From contig CAYPHY010000001.1 of assembly GCA_964410625.1 (NCBI GenBank), positions 62,001 through 126,000 of the forward strand: DNA of 64,000 bases. The letters run 5' to 3'. Positions 16,241 through 24,453 of the stretch are shown here, piece by piece. Source of the stretch: CAYPHY01 sp964410625 (GTDB taxonomy: Bacteria > Chloroflexota > Anaerolineae > Promineifilales > Promineifilaceae). The notes beneath the pieces were generated by a model. The model worked only from the letters and a program-made list of their open reading frames with translations, was not told the DNA's origin and made no database searches. The translations under genes and the position numbers were made by a program. The first letter of the stretch is position 1, and the number at the start of each line of letters is the position of its first letter.

Positions 16241-17389
16241 ATGGGATTAGCGGCCGATATAGAAGCGATGATCCAGGCGATTCACGCCACCCCGACCTGC
16301 CTGATGCTGGTCACGGCGGGAGCGGGAACAAAAGCGTTGGCCGAGTTGCTGGCTGTGGCTGGCGCCTCGCGGACGTTGTTAGAAGCGTTGGTTCCTTATA
16401 GCGGTCGCTCATTTGATGAATTTTTGGGCTGCCGACCGAAACAGTATGCGGCCGCTGGGACCGCTCGCCAGGCGGCTGGCCGGGCGTTGGTTCGCGCTCA
16501 AAGGCTGGCGGATGCAGAATGGCCGGTGATCGGCGTCGCTTGCTCGGCGACCATCGCGACCGACCGGCCGAAACGCGGCGAACATCGCGCCCATGTCGCC
16601 CTCTGGCAACCGGCGCGTCTGGTCAGTTACAGCCTATATCTGGAAAAGGGAGCGCGAGTCCGCGCCGGTGAAGAGGACCTGGTCAGTCGCTTGCTGTTGA
16701 ACACAGTGGCCGAAGGGTGTGGTTTGACCCATCGCTTGCCATTGTCGCTCGGCACGGCGGATAAACTGAAGCGGGAGGTGAACGACTTTGCCCATGCCGC
16801 CGCTCGCCTGCAGCAGAAAGCGATCACCCACTTCAGCATCCACGACCACGGCCGCATCCGCACCACCGGCACACGGCCGCAAGCCATCCTGTCCGGCTCC
16901 TTCAATCCATTACACGAAGGGCATTTACAGTTGGCGCGGGTGGCGTCCCGGATGTTGGCAAAGCCGGTCGCCTTTGAGCTGGCGGCCGTCAATGTAGACA
17001 AGCCACCCCTCGACCCCGCTACCATCCTCTCACGAATGGCGCAGTTCGCCGGTTGTTATCCCGTCTATACCAGCAACTCCCCGACCTTTGTGGAAAAAGC
17101 GCGGCTCTATCGTGGTGTGGTCTTTGTGGTGGGGTATGATACGGCCGCGCGAGTAGTCCAGCCTCGTTATTACGATGACAGCGAAGCCAAGATGCTGACG
17201 GCCCTGGATGAAATCAGAGCCAGTGGCAGCCGCTTTCTGGTCGCCGGGCGGGTGGACAAGCAGGGTGTGTTCCGCGATGCGGCCGAATTGTCCATCCCTG
17301 ATGGCTATGCCGACCTCTTCCAGCCCATCCCAGCAGAGTATTTCCGCCACGACATCTCCTCGACGGCGATCCGGACGGCCGCGCGGTAA
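16241..17389 (+). CDS. Fusion of CinA-type amidohydrolase-like domain and NadD-type nucleotidyltransferase domain
   Basis: A 382-residue two-domain protein. The N-terminal half (about 1-165) follows the CinA C-terminal/PncC fold: MLVTAGAGTKALAELLAVAG, VPYSGRSFDEFLG and GVACSATIATDRPKRGEH. The C-terminal half (about 214-382) is a cytidylyltransferase-like Rossmann domain with GSFNPLHEGHLQLA (HXGH at 225-228) and the closing ISSTAIR (372-378). PncC releases nicotinate mononucleotide and NadD-type domains adenylate it, so a role in NAD salvage or repair is attractive but inferred. Similar fusions occur in plants and cyanobacteria. It reads away from the 54-bp palindrome. Confidence 0.82.
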   Translation: MGLAADIEAMIQAIHATPTCLMLVTAGAGTKALAELLAVAGASRTLLEALVPYSGRSFDEFLGCRPKQYAAAGTARQAAGRALVRAQRLADAEWPVIGVACSATIATDRPKRGEHRAHVALWQPARLVSYSLYLEKGARVRAGEEDLVSRLLLNTVAEGCGLTHRLPLSLGTADKLKREVNDFAHAAARLQQKAITHFSIHDHGRIRTTGTRPQAILSGSFNPLHEGHLQLARVASRMLAKPVAFELAAVNVDKPPLDPATILSRMAQFAGCYPVYTSNSPTFVEKARLYRGVVFVVGYDTAARVVQPRYYDDSEAKMLTALDEIRASGSRFLVAGRVDKQGVFRDAAELSIPDGYADLFQPIPAEYFRHDISSTAIRTAAR

Positions 17390-17421
17390 CCTGTTGGAGT
17401 GGGGAGTGGCGATAATATGCT

Positions 17422-18648
17422 TTACCTGATGCCCAGAAGAAACCAGGTCTCCATCTCTCCTTTGCCCTTTACCTCGATACGGCCGCGTCCCTCGCAAACA
17501 AACTCCTCGTGGATTAATTGGTAAAACTCATTGGTGATTTGAATCTTCCCCGGTATGCCATGCGACTCCATCCGCGCGGCAACGTTGACGGGATCGCCCC
17601 AGACATCATAATGAAACTTAGTGTGGCCGATCACCCCGCCGACCACCGGGCCGCAATTGATTCCGGCGCGAAACTGGAGCGCCTGGGCCAGCGCGGTGGG
17701 GCAATGTTGGGGATAGTCCATCATCTCGATTGCCGCGCGCGCCAACGCTTGAGCATAGTCAGGGCGGGGTATGGGCGCGCCGGAGGCGACCATGTAGTTG
17801 TCGCCGATGGTGCGAATTTTCTCCAGGCCATGCTTTTCAATGATCGTGTCAAAGTAGTTAAAGACCTCATTCAGCGCGTCGAGCAGTTCCACCGGGTCAC
17901 ACTCGGCCGACAAACCGGTAAAGTTACAGACATCGGCGAAGAGGACGCTCACCCGCTCAAAACGCTCGGCAATCGTCCCCCGGTCTTGTTTCAGGCGTTC
18001 GGCAATAACCACCGGCAGGACATTGTGCAACAACGCTTCGCTCTTGACGTGTTCGGCCGCCAACGCGGCCTCCGTGCGCTCGACCACCCCCATATAGTAA
18101 GCCAGCGTCAGGGCCATCACCAAAACCGCGCCGGTTAGATTGCCGATAAACAGGGAAGCCGTAATCCAGGTGTTAAGTATATAGGGCGGTGTATGCCACT
18201 GGTCATAGAAGGAGAGGGCGATAAAAAGAACGGCCAATAGTATAGCCAGAAAGGTCGTTTGTCGCCGGTAGCCGGGTAAGATCAGCGATACCATAGAAAG
18301 CGTAATCAGGAAATATTGAAAGCCAACATCGCCGCCGACAAAGTAGACCGATAGGATGGCATGGACAGTCACCTCCGAGGCCAGACAGAGATAGCTAAGC
18401 AGCACATACCCCCGCCTGACCAGCCAGATGGTCGTTACCCAGATGGCAATGCTGAGGATATTAAACAACGCCATCGGGACAACGCCCACGCTCCAAAACA
18501 GCATGAGAAAGACGATATGGAAGGTAAGGCCGAGCAGGCAACTGAACAAGTATGCGCGGTAAAAGCGAAAGTCAACGCCAGGGGGTGGGGAGAGATAGTC
18601 GCGGAGGCGCGTAGACGGCGAATTTCCAGAGTCGTCACTCGTGATCAT
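17422..18648 (-). CDS. Membrane class III adenylate cyclase
   Basis: A 408-residue protein with about six membrane segments (residues 30-190), a short helical linker and a C-terminal catalytic domain. Both metal aspartates are present (Asp239 in LFADVCNFT and Asp283 in IGDNYM). Lys277 and Asp348 mark ATP rather than GTP as substrate, and Asn355 and Arg359 supply the transition-state residues. All catalytic positions are kept, so it should make cAMP as a dimer. The ATG at 18648 has GAGGTG upstream. No cAMP-binding regulator is in the window. The membrane part resembles the six-helix module of many bacterial cyclases. Confidence 0.9.
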   Translation of the reverse strand: MITSDDSGNSPSTRLRDYLSPPPGVDFRFYRAYLFSCLLGLTFHIVFLMLFWSVGVVPMALFNILSIAIWVTTIWLVRRGYVLLSYLCLASEVTVHAILSVYFVGGDVGFQYFLITLSMVSLILPGYRRQTTFLAILLAVLFIALSFYDQWHTPPYILNTWITASLFIGNLTGAVLVMALTLAYYMGVVERTEAALAAEHVKSEALLHNVLPVVIAERLKQDRGTIAERFERVSVLFADVCNFTGLSAECDPVELLDALNEVFNYFDTIIEKHGLEKIRTIGDNYMVASGAPIPRPDYAQALARAAIEMMDYPQHCPTALAQALQFRAGINCGPVVGGVIGHTKFHYDVWGDPVNVAARMESHGIPGKIQITNEFYQLIHEEFVCEGRGRIEVKGKGEMETWFLLGIR

Positions 18649-18706
18649 GATTCACCTCGCTTTGGAGAGAGCGCAAGCGTAGAGAGTGGCTATACCTTTG
18701 TTTAGA

Positions 18707-18826
18707 ACCTACGCATTTGCATCAAATTTACGCGAATGAACGCGAATTTCGAACAATTTTTTGCGAAAATTCGCGCTGCAAAGGTTGCGCCCATTCGTTG
18801 CTAATATCTCCTGACTGCGCAAGTCC
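18707..18826. repeat. Intergenic inverted-repeat element, ACTTACGCA family, copy 3
   Basis: Ends ACCTACGCA and TGCGCAAGTCC. The interior shows ACGCGAATGAACGCGAATTT facing GCGAAAATTCGCGC. It is the most diverged of the four copies and lies between the cyclase start and the DUF1697 gene end. Confidence 0.65.
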
Positions 18827-18893
18827 TATAGTTTGTGAACACGCAAACAGCTAGCGCTATTATACGGAAGTTGGAAGAAATTGGGGGAATGAT

Positions 18894-19433
18894 TTAACCA
18901 TACTTGGCGGCGATCCGCCGGACGGTGTTGGCGTTGCGGATCGTAGTGGAGATTTTGAGGCTCTTTTCGATGGGCGCATCGGCTGGCTTGCCGGGTTTCC
19001 GTAATTGCTTGCGATGGAGCCAAAAAATATCACGGCCGCGCACATGAAATTCGTCAAGCTCATTTTGCAACGACAGCAAATTATCAATTAGCACATCAGT
19101 GAGCGCATCGCGCACAAAAGCGATATACAGGATGGCCCCTGCTTCAAACTCCTCGTGCGAGAATGGATTGTGTTCGGCAATTACCACCACTTCCGGCAAC
19201 GTGCGCAAAAAAGTGAGCACCTCGTAACCCAATTCCTGCTCTAATGCTTGCTCGATGGTTTGTTCCAGCGCGGCCGAGTCCTCGCTTGGCGATTCAAAAA
19301 TCACATTGCCGCTGGCGATAAAGGTGGAAACGTTGGTAAAGCCCATTGACTCAAATAAGCGTTTCAATTCCGGCATCTTGACCGTATGGCCGCCGACATT
19401 GATTGCGCGGAGGAAGGCCACATATGTTGTCAT
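18894..19433 (-). CDS. DUF1697 family protein
   Basis: A 179-residue soluble protein. The N-terminus TTYVAFLRAINVGGH, the LFESMGFTNVSTFIASGNVI block and the C-terminal GRDIFWLHRKQLRKPGKP are the family hallmarks. Normal length is about 180 residues, so it is complete. No enzymatic function is established for DUF1697. The stop codon is only 15 bp upstream of neither a hairpin nor a T-run. The gene is 15 bp from the DUF2165 gene on the same strand, so they are likely cotranscribed. Confidence 0.85.
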   Translation of the reverse strand: MTTYVAFLRAINVGGHTVKMPELKRLFESMGFTNVSTFIASGNVIFESPSEDSAALEQTIEQALEQELGYEVLTFLRTLPEVVVIAEHNPFSHEEFEAGAILYIAFVRDALTDVLIDNLLSLQNELDEFHVRGRDIFWLHRKQLRKPGKPADAPIEKSLKISTTIRNANTVRRIAAKYG

Positions 19434-19448
19434 CGTCTTGATAGTTGG

Positions 19449-19943
19449 TTAGGGAGCGTTTTCGCCATCGGGCATCACGAGATAAAGCAGGACGATACCG
19501 ATGAGCGCAGCCAGACGGAAAGCGGCCTCTTGCCCGTTCCAAATTTCGGACTGCCACATTAGAAACCACTCGCCACCGATAGCGATAAACCCGGTGAACC
19601 AGAGAAAAATCCCTAACGTTAGGCCGGCTATCGCCAGTTTCTTTTCCTGGTTAAAGCGGACAGCGTTCTCTCGGGAGCGATAAAGCCTGACCGCCCCAAT
19701 CCAACACAACAGGGCGATGATCAACTCCGTGATGATGATCACCACATAGGCTGCATGGTGTAAGAAGGGGGATGTGACTGCCCGCCACATGCCATTGTTT
19801 TCGGGGAAGGTGGTGTCCATGCTCAGGACATGGGAGACAAAGACGAAATTGGAACCGTAATCGGTCAGATTGTTGAAAACGACCAGGGTAGAGAACAAGG
19901 CGATGGAAAAGACGAGGACGATCTTTGACCAGCGTGTGTACAT
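19449..19943 (-). CDS. DUF2165 small integral membrane protein
   Basis: A 164-residue protein with four hydrophobic segments (about 8-26, 62-82, 102-122, 140-158). FNNLTDYGSNFVFVSHVLSM, MWRAVTSPFLHHAAY and GGEWFLMWQS are the conserved blocks of DUF2165. It is an inner-membrane protein of unknown role. It sits upstream of the DUF1697 gene on the same strand. Confidence 0.85.
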   Translation of the reverse strand: MYTRWSKIVLVFSIALFSTLVVFNNLTDYGSNFVFVSHVLSMDTTFPENNGMWRAVTSPFLHHAAYVVIIITELIIALLCWIGAVRLYRSRENAVRFNQEKKLAIAGLTLGIFLWFTGFIAIGGEWFLMWQSEIWNGQEAAFRLAALIGIVLLYLVMPDGENAP

Positions 19944-19995
19944 AGCATACAGAGTAGCACAAATTTCATCCTTGTCCCAAATTTGATATTAATCG

Positions 19996-20098
19996 GGACT
20001 TACGCAGGAATAAAGTTGTTTCGACACGAATGGCACGAATTTTCACGAAAACCAAATTCGTGCCAATCGTGCCAATCGTGTCGAAATGCGAAAGACTT
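19996..20098. repeat. Intergenic inverted-repeat element, ACTTACGCA family, copy 4
   Basis: Starts GGACTTACGCA and ends TGCGAAAGACTT. The interior CGACACGAATGGCACGAATT faces ATTCGTGCCAATCGTGCCAA followed by TCGTGTCG. It is the best-preserved copy and lies between two leftward genes. Confidence 0.75.
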
Positions 20099-20113
20099 GT
20101 TGATGAAATCTGG

Positions 20114-20680
20114 TTAGGCGGGCTGGCGGCCGACTAATTTGCCTGCGTGGCGATAAACCAGCGGGGCAATGAGCCAGTAGAGGAGGCTCATAAAGAACAG
20201 GACATAGGGAAACGCCTCGCTCTTGAAGATAATTTGCAGGGCAAACGCGCCAACAGACAGAACGACGCCAAGCACAAAGTAGATAGGATTACGATGTAGC
20301 CAGGCGTAGGGCAGAAAATGGCCTCCGCCAATCGCCGCCAGCGTTGCCGGAACGGCCACCGGATAGAGATTGTAGACCACAATGACTGCGGGCAACGCCA
20401 CAACCTGGGTCATGGCAATCTGTATCGATAGCTGCTTCAGTGGATTATTGATGTCCATTCGCTTGGCGGCTAGACGCCGTTCGAGCCAGAAGGCCAACGG
20501 CAAGGCTACGTTGCCCTGAAAAATAGCGATCAAAGCGACTGTTTCCAGTGGGAGGAAGTAGTATAAAATCGCTGTAATAAAGATGGTTGCTCCATAGGCG
20601 ATGAGAAACGGTGCGCCACCGGCCGAGCTGGCACTCACATCGTCTCTTGCCCAGTCGCCTTTCATATGGCTAGTTGTCAT
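20114..20680 (-). CDS. Uncharacterised multi-pass membrane protein
   Basis: A 188-residue protein that I cannot assign to a named family with confidence. Six hydrophobic segments are visible (about 25-42, 47-62, 85-105, 108-122, 131-150, 155-172). The segment between the second and third holds LPLAFWLERRLAAKRM, a basic cytoplasmic loop. HRNPIYFVLGVVLSVGAF is distinctive. ATG at 20680 is the first start, and a second ATG five codons in (MKGDWARDD) is equally possible. It stands alone, with a GAAACCGG repeat upstream. Confidence 0.7.
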   Translation of the reverse strand: MTTSHMKGDWARDDVSASSAGGAPFLIAYGATIFITAILYYFLPLETVALIAIFQGNVALPLAFWLERRLAAKRMDINNPLKQLSIQIAMTQVVALPAVIVVYNLYPVAVPATLAAIGGGHFLPYAWLHRNPIYFVLGVVLSVGAFALQIIFKSEAFPYVLFFMSLLYWLIAPLVYRHAGKLVGRQPA

Positions 20681-20713
20681 GACGATCTCCTTTGGTCTTG
20701 ACTGTGCTCTTTC

Positions 20714-20775
20714 AGAAACCGGCTTTCTATCCGCACATAATTTAGGATGGCGATAAGCAAGAAATCCGGTTTCTA
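20714..20775. repeat. AGAAACCGG-type inverted repeat, copy 1
   Basis: AGAAACCGGCTTTCT and GAAATCCGGTTTCT face each other across about 30 bp. The same arm sequence returns at 25680-25731 and 56821-56853. It stands upstream of the membrane protein gene. Confidence 0.6.
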
Positions 20776-20923
20776 CTCTTTATTTGTTCCATCATACTTT
20801 TTTCTGCCAGCCATTCAAGACCGTAGGATAGGAGTGGAACCCTAACTTTTGTCACCATTTACCTGGGGGCTTTGGCTTCTGTGAGGCGCTGTGCTATACC
20901 TTTGATCAGGAGATTCTATAGGT

Positions 20924-21463
20924 ATGCCACTACATAGCGCGGGTATTCTGCTATATCGCTTAACGGGGCAAGAACTGGAACTTTTTCTGGCCCATCCTGG
21001 CGGCCCTTATTGGACTAATCGTGATGAGGGAGCGTGGTCTATTCCCAAGGGGCTGTTTGAGCCGGATGAGACGCCATTGGAAGCGGCCAAACGAGAGTTT
21101 AAGGAGGAGACAGGCTTTGATCTGGCTGATGTGGATGGGGCGTTTATCCCCCTGGGTGAATTAAAGCAGCCCGGTGGTAAGATCGTCCACGCCTGGGCGT
21201 TGGAACATGATCTGGATGCGACCCAGATCGTCAGCAACACCTATGCGGTGGAGTGGCCTTATAAGTCCGGCCGTTGGCGGCGCTATCCCGAAGTGGACAA
21301 AGCGGAGTGGTTTTCGGTTGCCGAAGCCAGCAAAAAGATACTCAAAGGGCAGTTGGGTTTTATTATCCGTCTGCTTGACGCCCTCGGCCGCGACCCCCAA
21401 ACAGAACTTCCCCCACCCGACGACGCAGAGGACGACAAGCCCATCCAAAAACGCTTACTCTAA
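20924..21463 (+). CDS. Nudix hydrolase (MutT/NTP-pyrophosphohydrolase type)
   Basis: A 179-residue protein. The Nudix box GLFEPDETPLEAAKREFKEE with TGF following fits GX5EX7REUXEEXGU with all catalytic glutamates. The N-terminal SAGILLYRLTGQELELFLAHPGGPYW and the WSIPKGLFEP lead-in match the subgroup that includes DATP pyrophosphohydrolase-like and diadenosine polyphosphate hydrolase-like proteins. AGGAG precedes ATG at a good distance. The C-terminal tail is acidic (PPPDDAEDDKP). Substrate unknown. The stop codon abuts a heptamer repeat shared with the end of purC. Confidence 0.88.
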   Translation: MPLHSAGILLYRLTGQELELFLAHPGGPYWTNRDEGAWSIPKGLFEPDETPLEAAKREFKEETGFDLADVDGAFIPLGELKQPGGKIVHAWALEHDLDATQIVSNTYAVEWPYKSGRWRRYPEVDKAEWFSVAEASKKILKGQLGFIIRLLDALGRDPQTELPPPDDAEDDKPIQKRLL

Positions 21464-21500
21464 TCCCCACTCTCCAATCCCTAATCTCTAACCTCTTCCA
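21462..21500. repeat. Heptamer-type repeat shared by two convergent gene ends
   Basis: CACTCTCCAATCCCTAATCT with further similar words fills the 24-bp gap between the convergent Nudix and purC genes. It reaches into the purC coding end, where it encodes part of GDGRG and the stop. Confidence 0.6.
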
Positions 21501-22453
21501 TCCCCTTTCAGCGCATTAACGATCCGCTCCTCCGCCGGTTGGGCGGCAGGGACAAACGTCTCTCTGGTCAGCCGTTCATAGACGCTGATATAGCGCGAGG
21601 CCAGTTCGACCACTAACTTTGGCGGTAATTTGGGCGGCCGTCCCTCCCCTTGATAACCTTTCTCCATAAGCCATTGGCGCAAATACTCTTTGTCATAGTG
21701 GACCGGATTGCTATCTGCGCCGGGCATATAGCTGTCGGCCAGCCAATAGCGACTGGAGTCGGGGGTGTGCAGTTCGTCAATCAGCACCAGCCGGTCATCC
21801 AGAAGGCCGAACTCATACTTGGTGTCTACCAATATCAGCCCCGCTTCACGGGCGAGTTGTTGGCCGCAAGTAAATAGCTCTTTCGCCACTGATTCTACCT
21901 GTCTCCAGAGGTCCGGCTCGACCAACCCTTGTTCAATGATCTCCCGTTGCGAAAGCCGCTGGTCATATTCGCCAGAGGATGCCCTGGTTGTTGGGGTAAT
22001 GATCACCTGCGGTAGCGGATCGTTTTTGTGCAAGCCTCGTGGCAAAGGGATCCCATATGGCTGAAAGTCGCCTTGTTCATAAAGGTACCAGAGGGATGTT
22101 TTGGTCACGCCGGTGATAAAGCCGCGCACGACAACCTCTACCGGCAGCGGCTCGGCCGCGTGTGCAATCGTCACATTGGGGTCCGGCACGCTAAGCAAAT
22201 GGTTGGGGATGATGTCGGCCGTTTTCTCAAACCACCACGCGCTCAACTGGTTCAACACCTGCCCTCTGTAAGGGATCAATCCCACAACCTGCTCATAGGC
22301 CGCGATCCGGTCCGTGGTGATCAAGATCAGGCGATCACCCTGGCGGTAGAGATCACGAACCCTGCCGGAATGTTTCTCGCCAAACTCATTGCCAAGTTCA
22401 ATGCCGTCCAATGCCTGGGGGACGGCCGCCCGTAATTCTTCCTGTGTCAACAT
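21488..22453 (-). CDS. purC: Phosphoribosylaminoimidazole-succinocarboxamide synthase
   Basis: SAICAR synthase of purine biosynthesis, joining aspartate to CAIR with ATP. The 321-residue protein is the long single-domain form. GKHSGRVRDLY-type motif (GEKHSGRVRDLYRQGDRLIL), TDRIAAYEQV, LPVEVVVRGFITG, LILVDTKYEFGL and LIDELHTPDSSRYW are all diagnostic. It stands alone rather than in a pur operon. A sigma70-like promoter lies 125 bp upstream at 22579-22607. No purine riboswitch fold was recognised in the leader. Confidence 0.95.
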   Translation of the reverse strand: MLTQEELRAAVPQALDGIELGNEFGEKHSGRVRDLYRQGDRLILITTDRIAAYEQVVGLIPYRGQVLNQLSAWWFEKTADIIPNHLLSVPDPNVTIAHAAEPLPVEVVVRGFITGVTKTSLWYLYEQGDFQPYGIPLPRGLHKNDPLPQVIITPTTRASSGEYDQRLSQREIIEQGLVEPDLWRQVESVAKELFTCGQQLAREAGLILVDTKYEFGLLDDRLVLIDELHTPDSSRYWLADSYMPGADSNPVHYDKEYLRQWLMEKGYQGEGRPPKLPPKLVVELASRYISVYERLTRETFVPAAQPAEERIVNALKGDGRG

Positions 22454-22578
22454 GAAGCAACCTTATACCATTGATAAAGCGTTGTAATTGAGAGAGCGCG
22501 TGCTCGCCACAAGGGTGACGCGGATATTCCCAGGCGGGAACCTTATTTAAGGCTATCTTATCAGGGCTTTTGCCGCTA

Positions 22579-22607
22579 ATTATAGCGCGTGTGGCGCAGG
22601 AAACCAA
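22579..22607 (-). promoter_or_regulatory. Putative sigma70 promoter for purC
   Basis: On the minus strand TTGGTT (22607-22602), a 17-bp spacer and TATAAT (22584-22579). The -10 is perfect and spacing ideal. The leader would be about 120 nt. Confidence 0.5.
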
Positions 22608-22743
22608 GCTTGATTTAAGCATGGATAAGGAAATAGATCAGAGCTATTCCAGGATAAGTATAGCACAATCGGACATTCGCTCTATACGCAGACGGCCGAC
22701 TTCGTGTACAATAGGAGTGTGAATAAGACGAGGAGGTTCACTG

Positions 22744-23925
22744 ATGTGTGTAAGCGCGAGGCGTAGTTCGATTTATTGCATTATCCCGCCCCATATGCTG
22801 CAAAATATTGTCGCACATGGGTCGCCGGAGCAACGGCAGCAGGCTTTGCAGAATATCATTGCCGGAGAAGCGCTGCGTATTGAACGGGAAACAACCCCGA
22901 AGAGCGAAATCGCCCTGGAGGTGTTGACGACAACGGCCGGTAAACAGCGGGTGGTCTATAACGCTGATAACGGCCGCCAACTCCCTGGCCGCCAGGTACG
23001 TGGTGAAGGGGATCCGCCAACGGGGGATGCGGCCGTTGACGAGGCCTATGATGGGGCTGGCGCAACCTACGATCTCTACCGCGAGTTTTTTGATCGAGAT
23101 TCAATAGACAATCTCGGTCTACGAATCGTCTCCACCGTTCACTATCAGAGGGGGTATGACAACGCCTTTTGGAACGGCACGCAGATGGTCTATGGCGACG
23201 GCGATGAGGATTTACCGGAGGAAGACCGTCTCTTTAATCGCTTCACCATCGCCATTGACATTATTGGGCATGAGTTAGCCCACGGCGTTACCCAATTCAC
23301 CGCCGGTCTCAACTATTACGGCCAGTCGGGGGCGATCAACGAATCTATGTCCGATGTCTTTGGGTCGCTGGTCAAGCAACGTGTTCGCAACCAGACGGCC
23401 AGGGAAGCGGACTGGATCATTGGCGAAGGGCTGTTTACGCCCAACGTCAACGGGGTTGGCATTCGCTCGATGAAAGCGCCGGGGACTGCTTATGATGATC
23501 CCGTGTTGCGCAAGGACCCCCAGCCAGGCCATATGGATGATTATGTTGAAACATCGTCCGACAACGGCGGCGTCCACATCAACTCCGGCATTCCCAATCG
23601 CGCCTTCTATCTCACGGCAACGGAGCTGGGTGGTTATGCCTGGGAACAAGCAGGCAGAATCTGGTATGTGACGCTGCGCGACAAATTGCGGGCGAACAGT
23701 GACTTTGCCACCACTGCCCGGCTGACGTTTGAAACGGCCGGCGAGTTATATGGCGTCGGCAGTGCTGAACAAGAGGCCGTCCGCATTGGTTGGGCGGGCG
23801 TTGGTATTATGATTGGGGAAGATGGGGGAGAACCGGGCAACGGCGGAACGGGACCACAACCACAACCGTCCGGTTGCCTGGCATCAATTAACAACCTCTT
23901 CCGTACTTTCCTCGGCTTCAGATAG
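22744..23925 (+). CDS. Protealysin-like M4 metalloprotease
   Basis: A 393-residue thermolysin-family zinc protease of the intracellular protealysin group. It lacks a signal peptide. The short propeptide carries the CIIPPHM motif (Cys12), which blocks the active site until cleaved. Zinc and catalytic residues are in HELAH (176-180) with the third ligand Glu200 in GAINESMSD. NGGVHINSGIPNRAFY holds the other active-site His. AGGAGG precedes the ATG. A Gly/Pro linker and a short hydrophobic end (CLASINNLFRTFLGF) form the C-terminus. The next gene encodes an emfourin-type inhibitor, the usual genetic partner. Confidence 0.92.
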   Translation: MCVSARRSSIYCIIPPHMLQNIVAHGSPEQRQQALQNIIAGEALRIERETTPKSEIALEVLTTTAGKQRVVYNADNGRQLPGRQVRGEGDPPTGDAAVDEAYDGAGATYDLYREFFDRDSIDNLGLRIVSTVHYQRGYDNAFWNGTQMVYGDGDEDLPEEDRLFNRFTIAIDIIGHELAHGVTQFTAGLNYYGQSGAINESMSDVFGSLVKQRVRNQTAREADWIIGEGLFTPNVNGVGIRSMKAPGTAYDDPVLRKDPQPGHMDDYVETSSDNGGVHINSGIPNRAFYLTATELGGYAWEQAGRIWYVTLRDKLRANSDFATTARLTFETAGELYGVGSAEQEAVRIGWAGVGIMIGEDGGEPGNGGTGPQPQPSGCLASINNLFRTFLGFR

Positions 23926-23936
23926 CCATTAGCGAA

Positions 23937-23980
23937 AACCTCTGAGGTCTAAATGTCTCATATCAAGATCTCAGAGGTTT
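23937..23980. repeat. Hairpin between protease and inhibitor genes
   Basis: ACCTCTGAGGTC and GATCTCAGAGGT pair with one mismatch around a loop of about 20 nt. It could lower readthrough from the protease gene into its inhibitor, or stabilise the mRNA end. Confidence 0.55.
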
Positions 23981-24068
23981 ATTGGCAGAGAGATGTGGAG
24001 GCGCGGAGGAGAATTTCTGACAACTGGGCATTGCTTACTGCCCGCTATCTTAGGGAAGGAGGTTCGTC

Positions 24069-24386
24069 ATGCGCATCCATTTTGAACGGAGTGGCGGTTT
24101 TCTGGGGACAACGCTTAGTACAACCGTAGACACGGCCACCTTGCCACCGGAAGAGGCCAACGAGTTGGGCGAACTATTACAGGACACCCATTTCTTTGAA
24201 TTACCCGCTTACCTGGCGAATGAAAAAGGGGCTGATCAAATGTCTTACCGTCTAACGGTGGAGACAGCTACGCAAAGCCACACGGTGGTCACGACAGACG
24301 AGGGCGCTCCAGAAGAGCTACAACCATTGCTACGACAGTTGACGCTGCTGGCGAGGCGCTCGGCGCGCCGGAACGCCAGCAACTAA
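24069..24386 (+). CDS. Emfourin-like protealysin inhibitor
   Basis: A 105-residue protein opening MRIHFERSGGFLGTTLSTTV, with TLPPEEANELGELL and a HFFELPA segment. This is the pattern of emfourin (M4in), the small protein encoded next to protealysin-type peptidases that binds and inhibits them. GGAGG lies upstream of the ATG. The position, 143 bp downstream of the M4 protease and on the same strand, fits exactly. The C-terminus is basic (RRSARRNASN). Confidence 0.83.
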   Translation: MRIHFERSGGFLGTTLSTTVDTATLPPEEANELGELLQDTHFFELPAYLANEKGADQMSYRLTVETATQSHTVVTTDEGAPEELQPLLRQLTLLARRSARRNASN

Positions 24387-24453
24387 GCGATTACTGACCC
24401 TAGCTGGTCAACAAGGGGAATTGTCAGCCCAACACAACCCAACGCAGGCCAAA

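Noticed and set aside
22454..22743. Purine riboswitch in front of purC
   Set aside because: No conserved three-way-junction aptamer core could be recognised. Only a promoter was supported.
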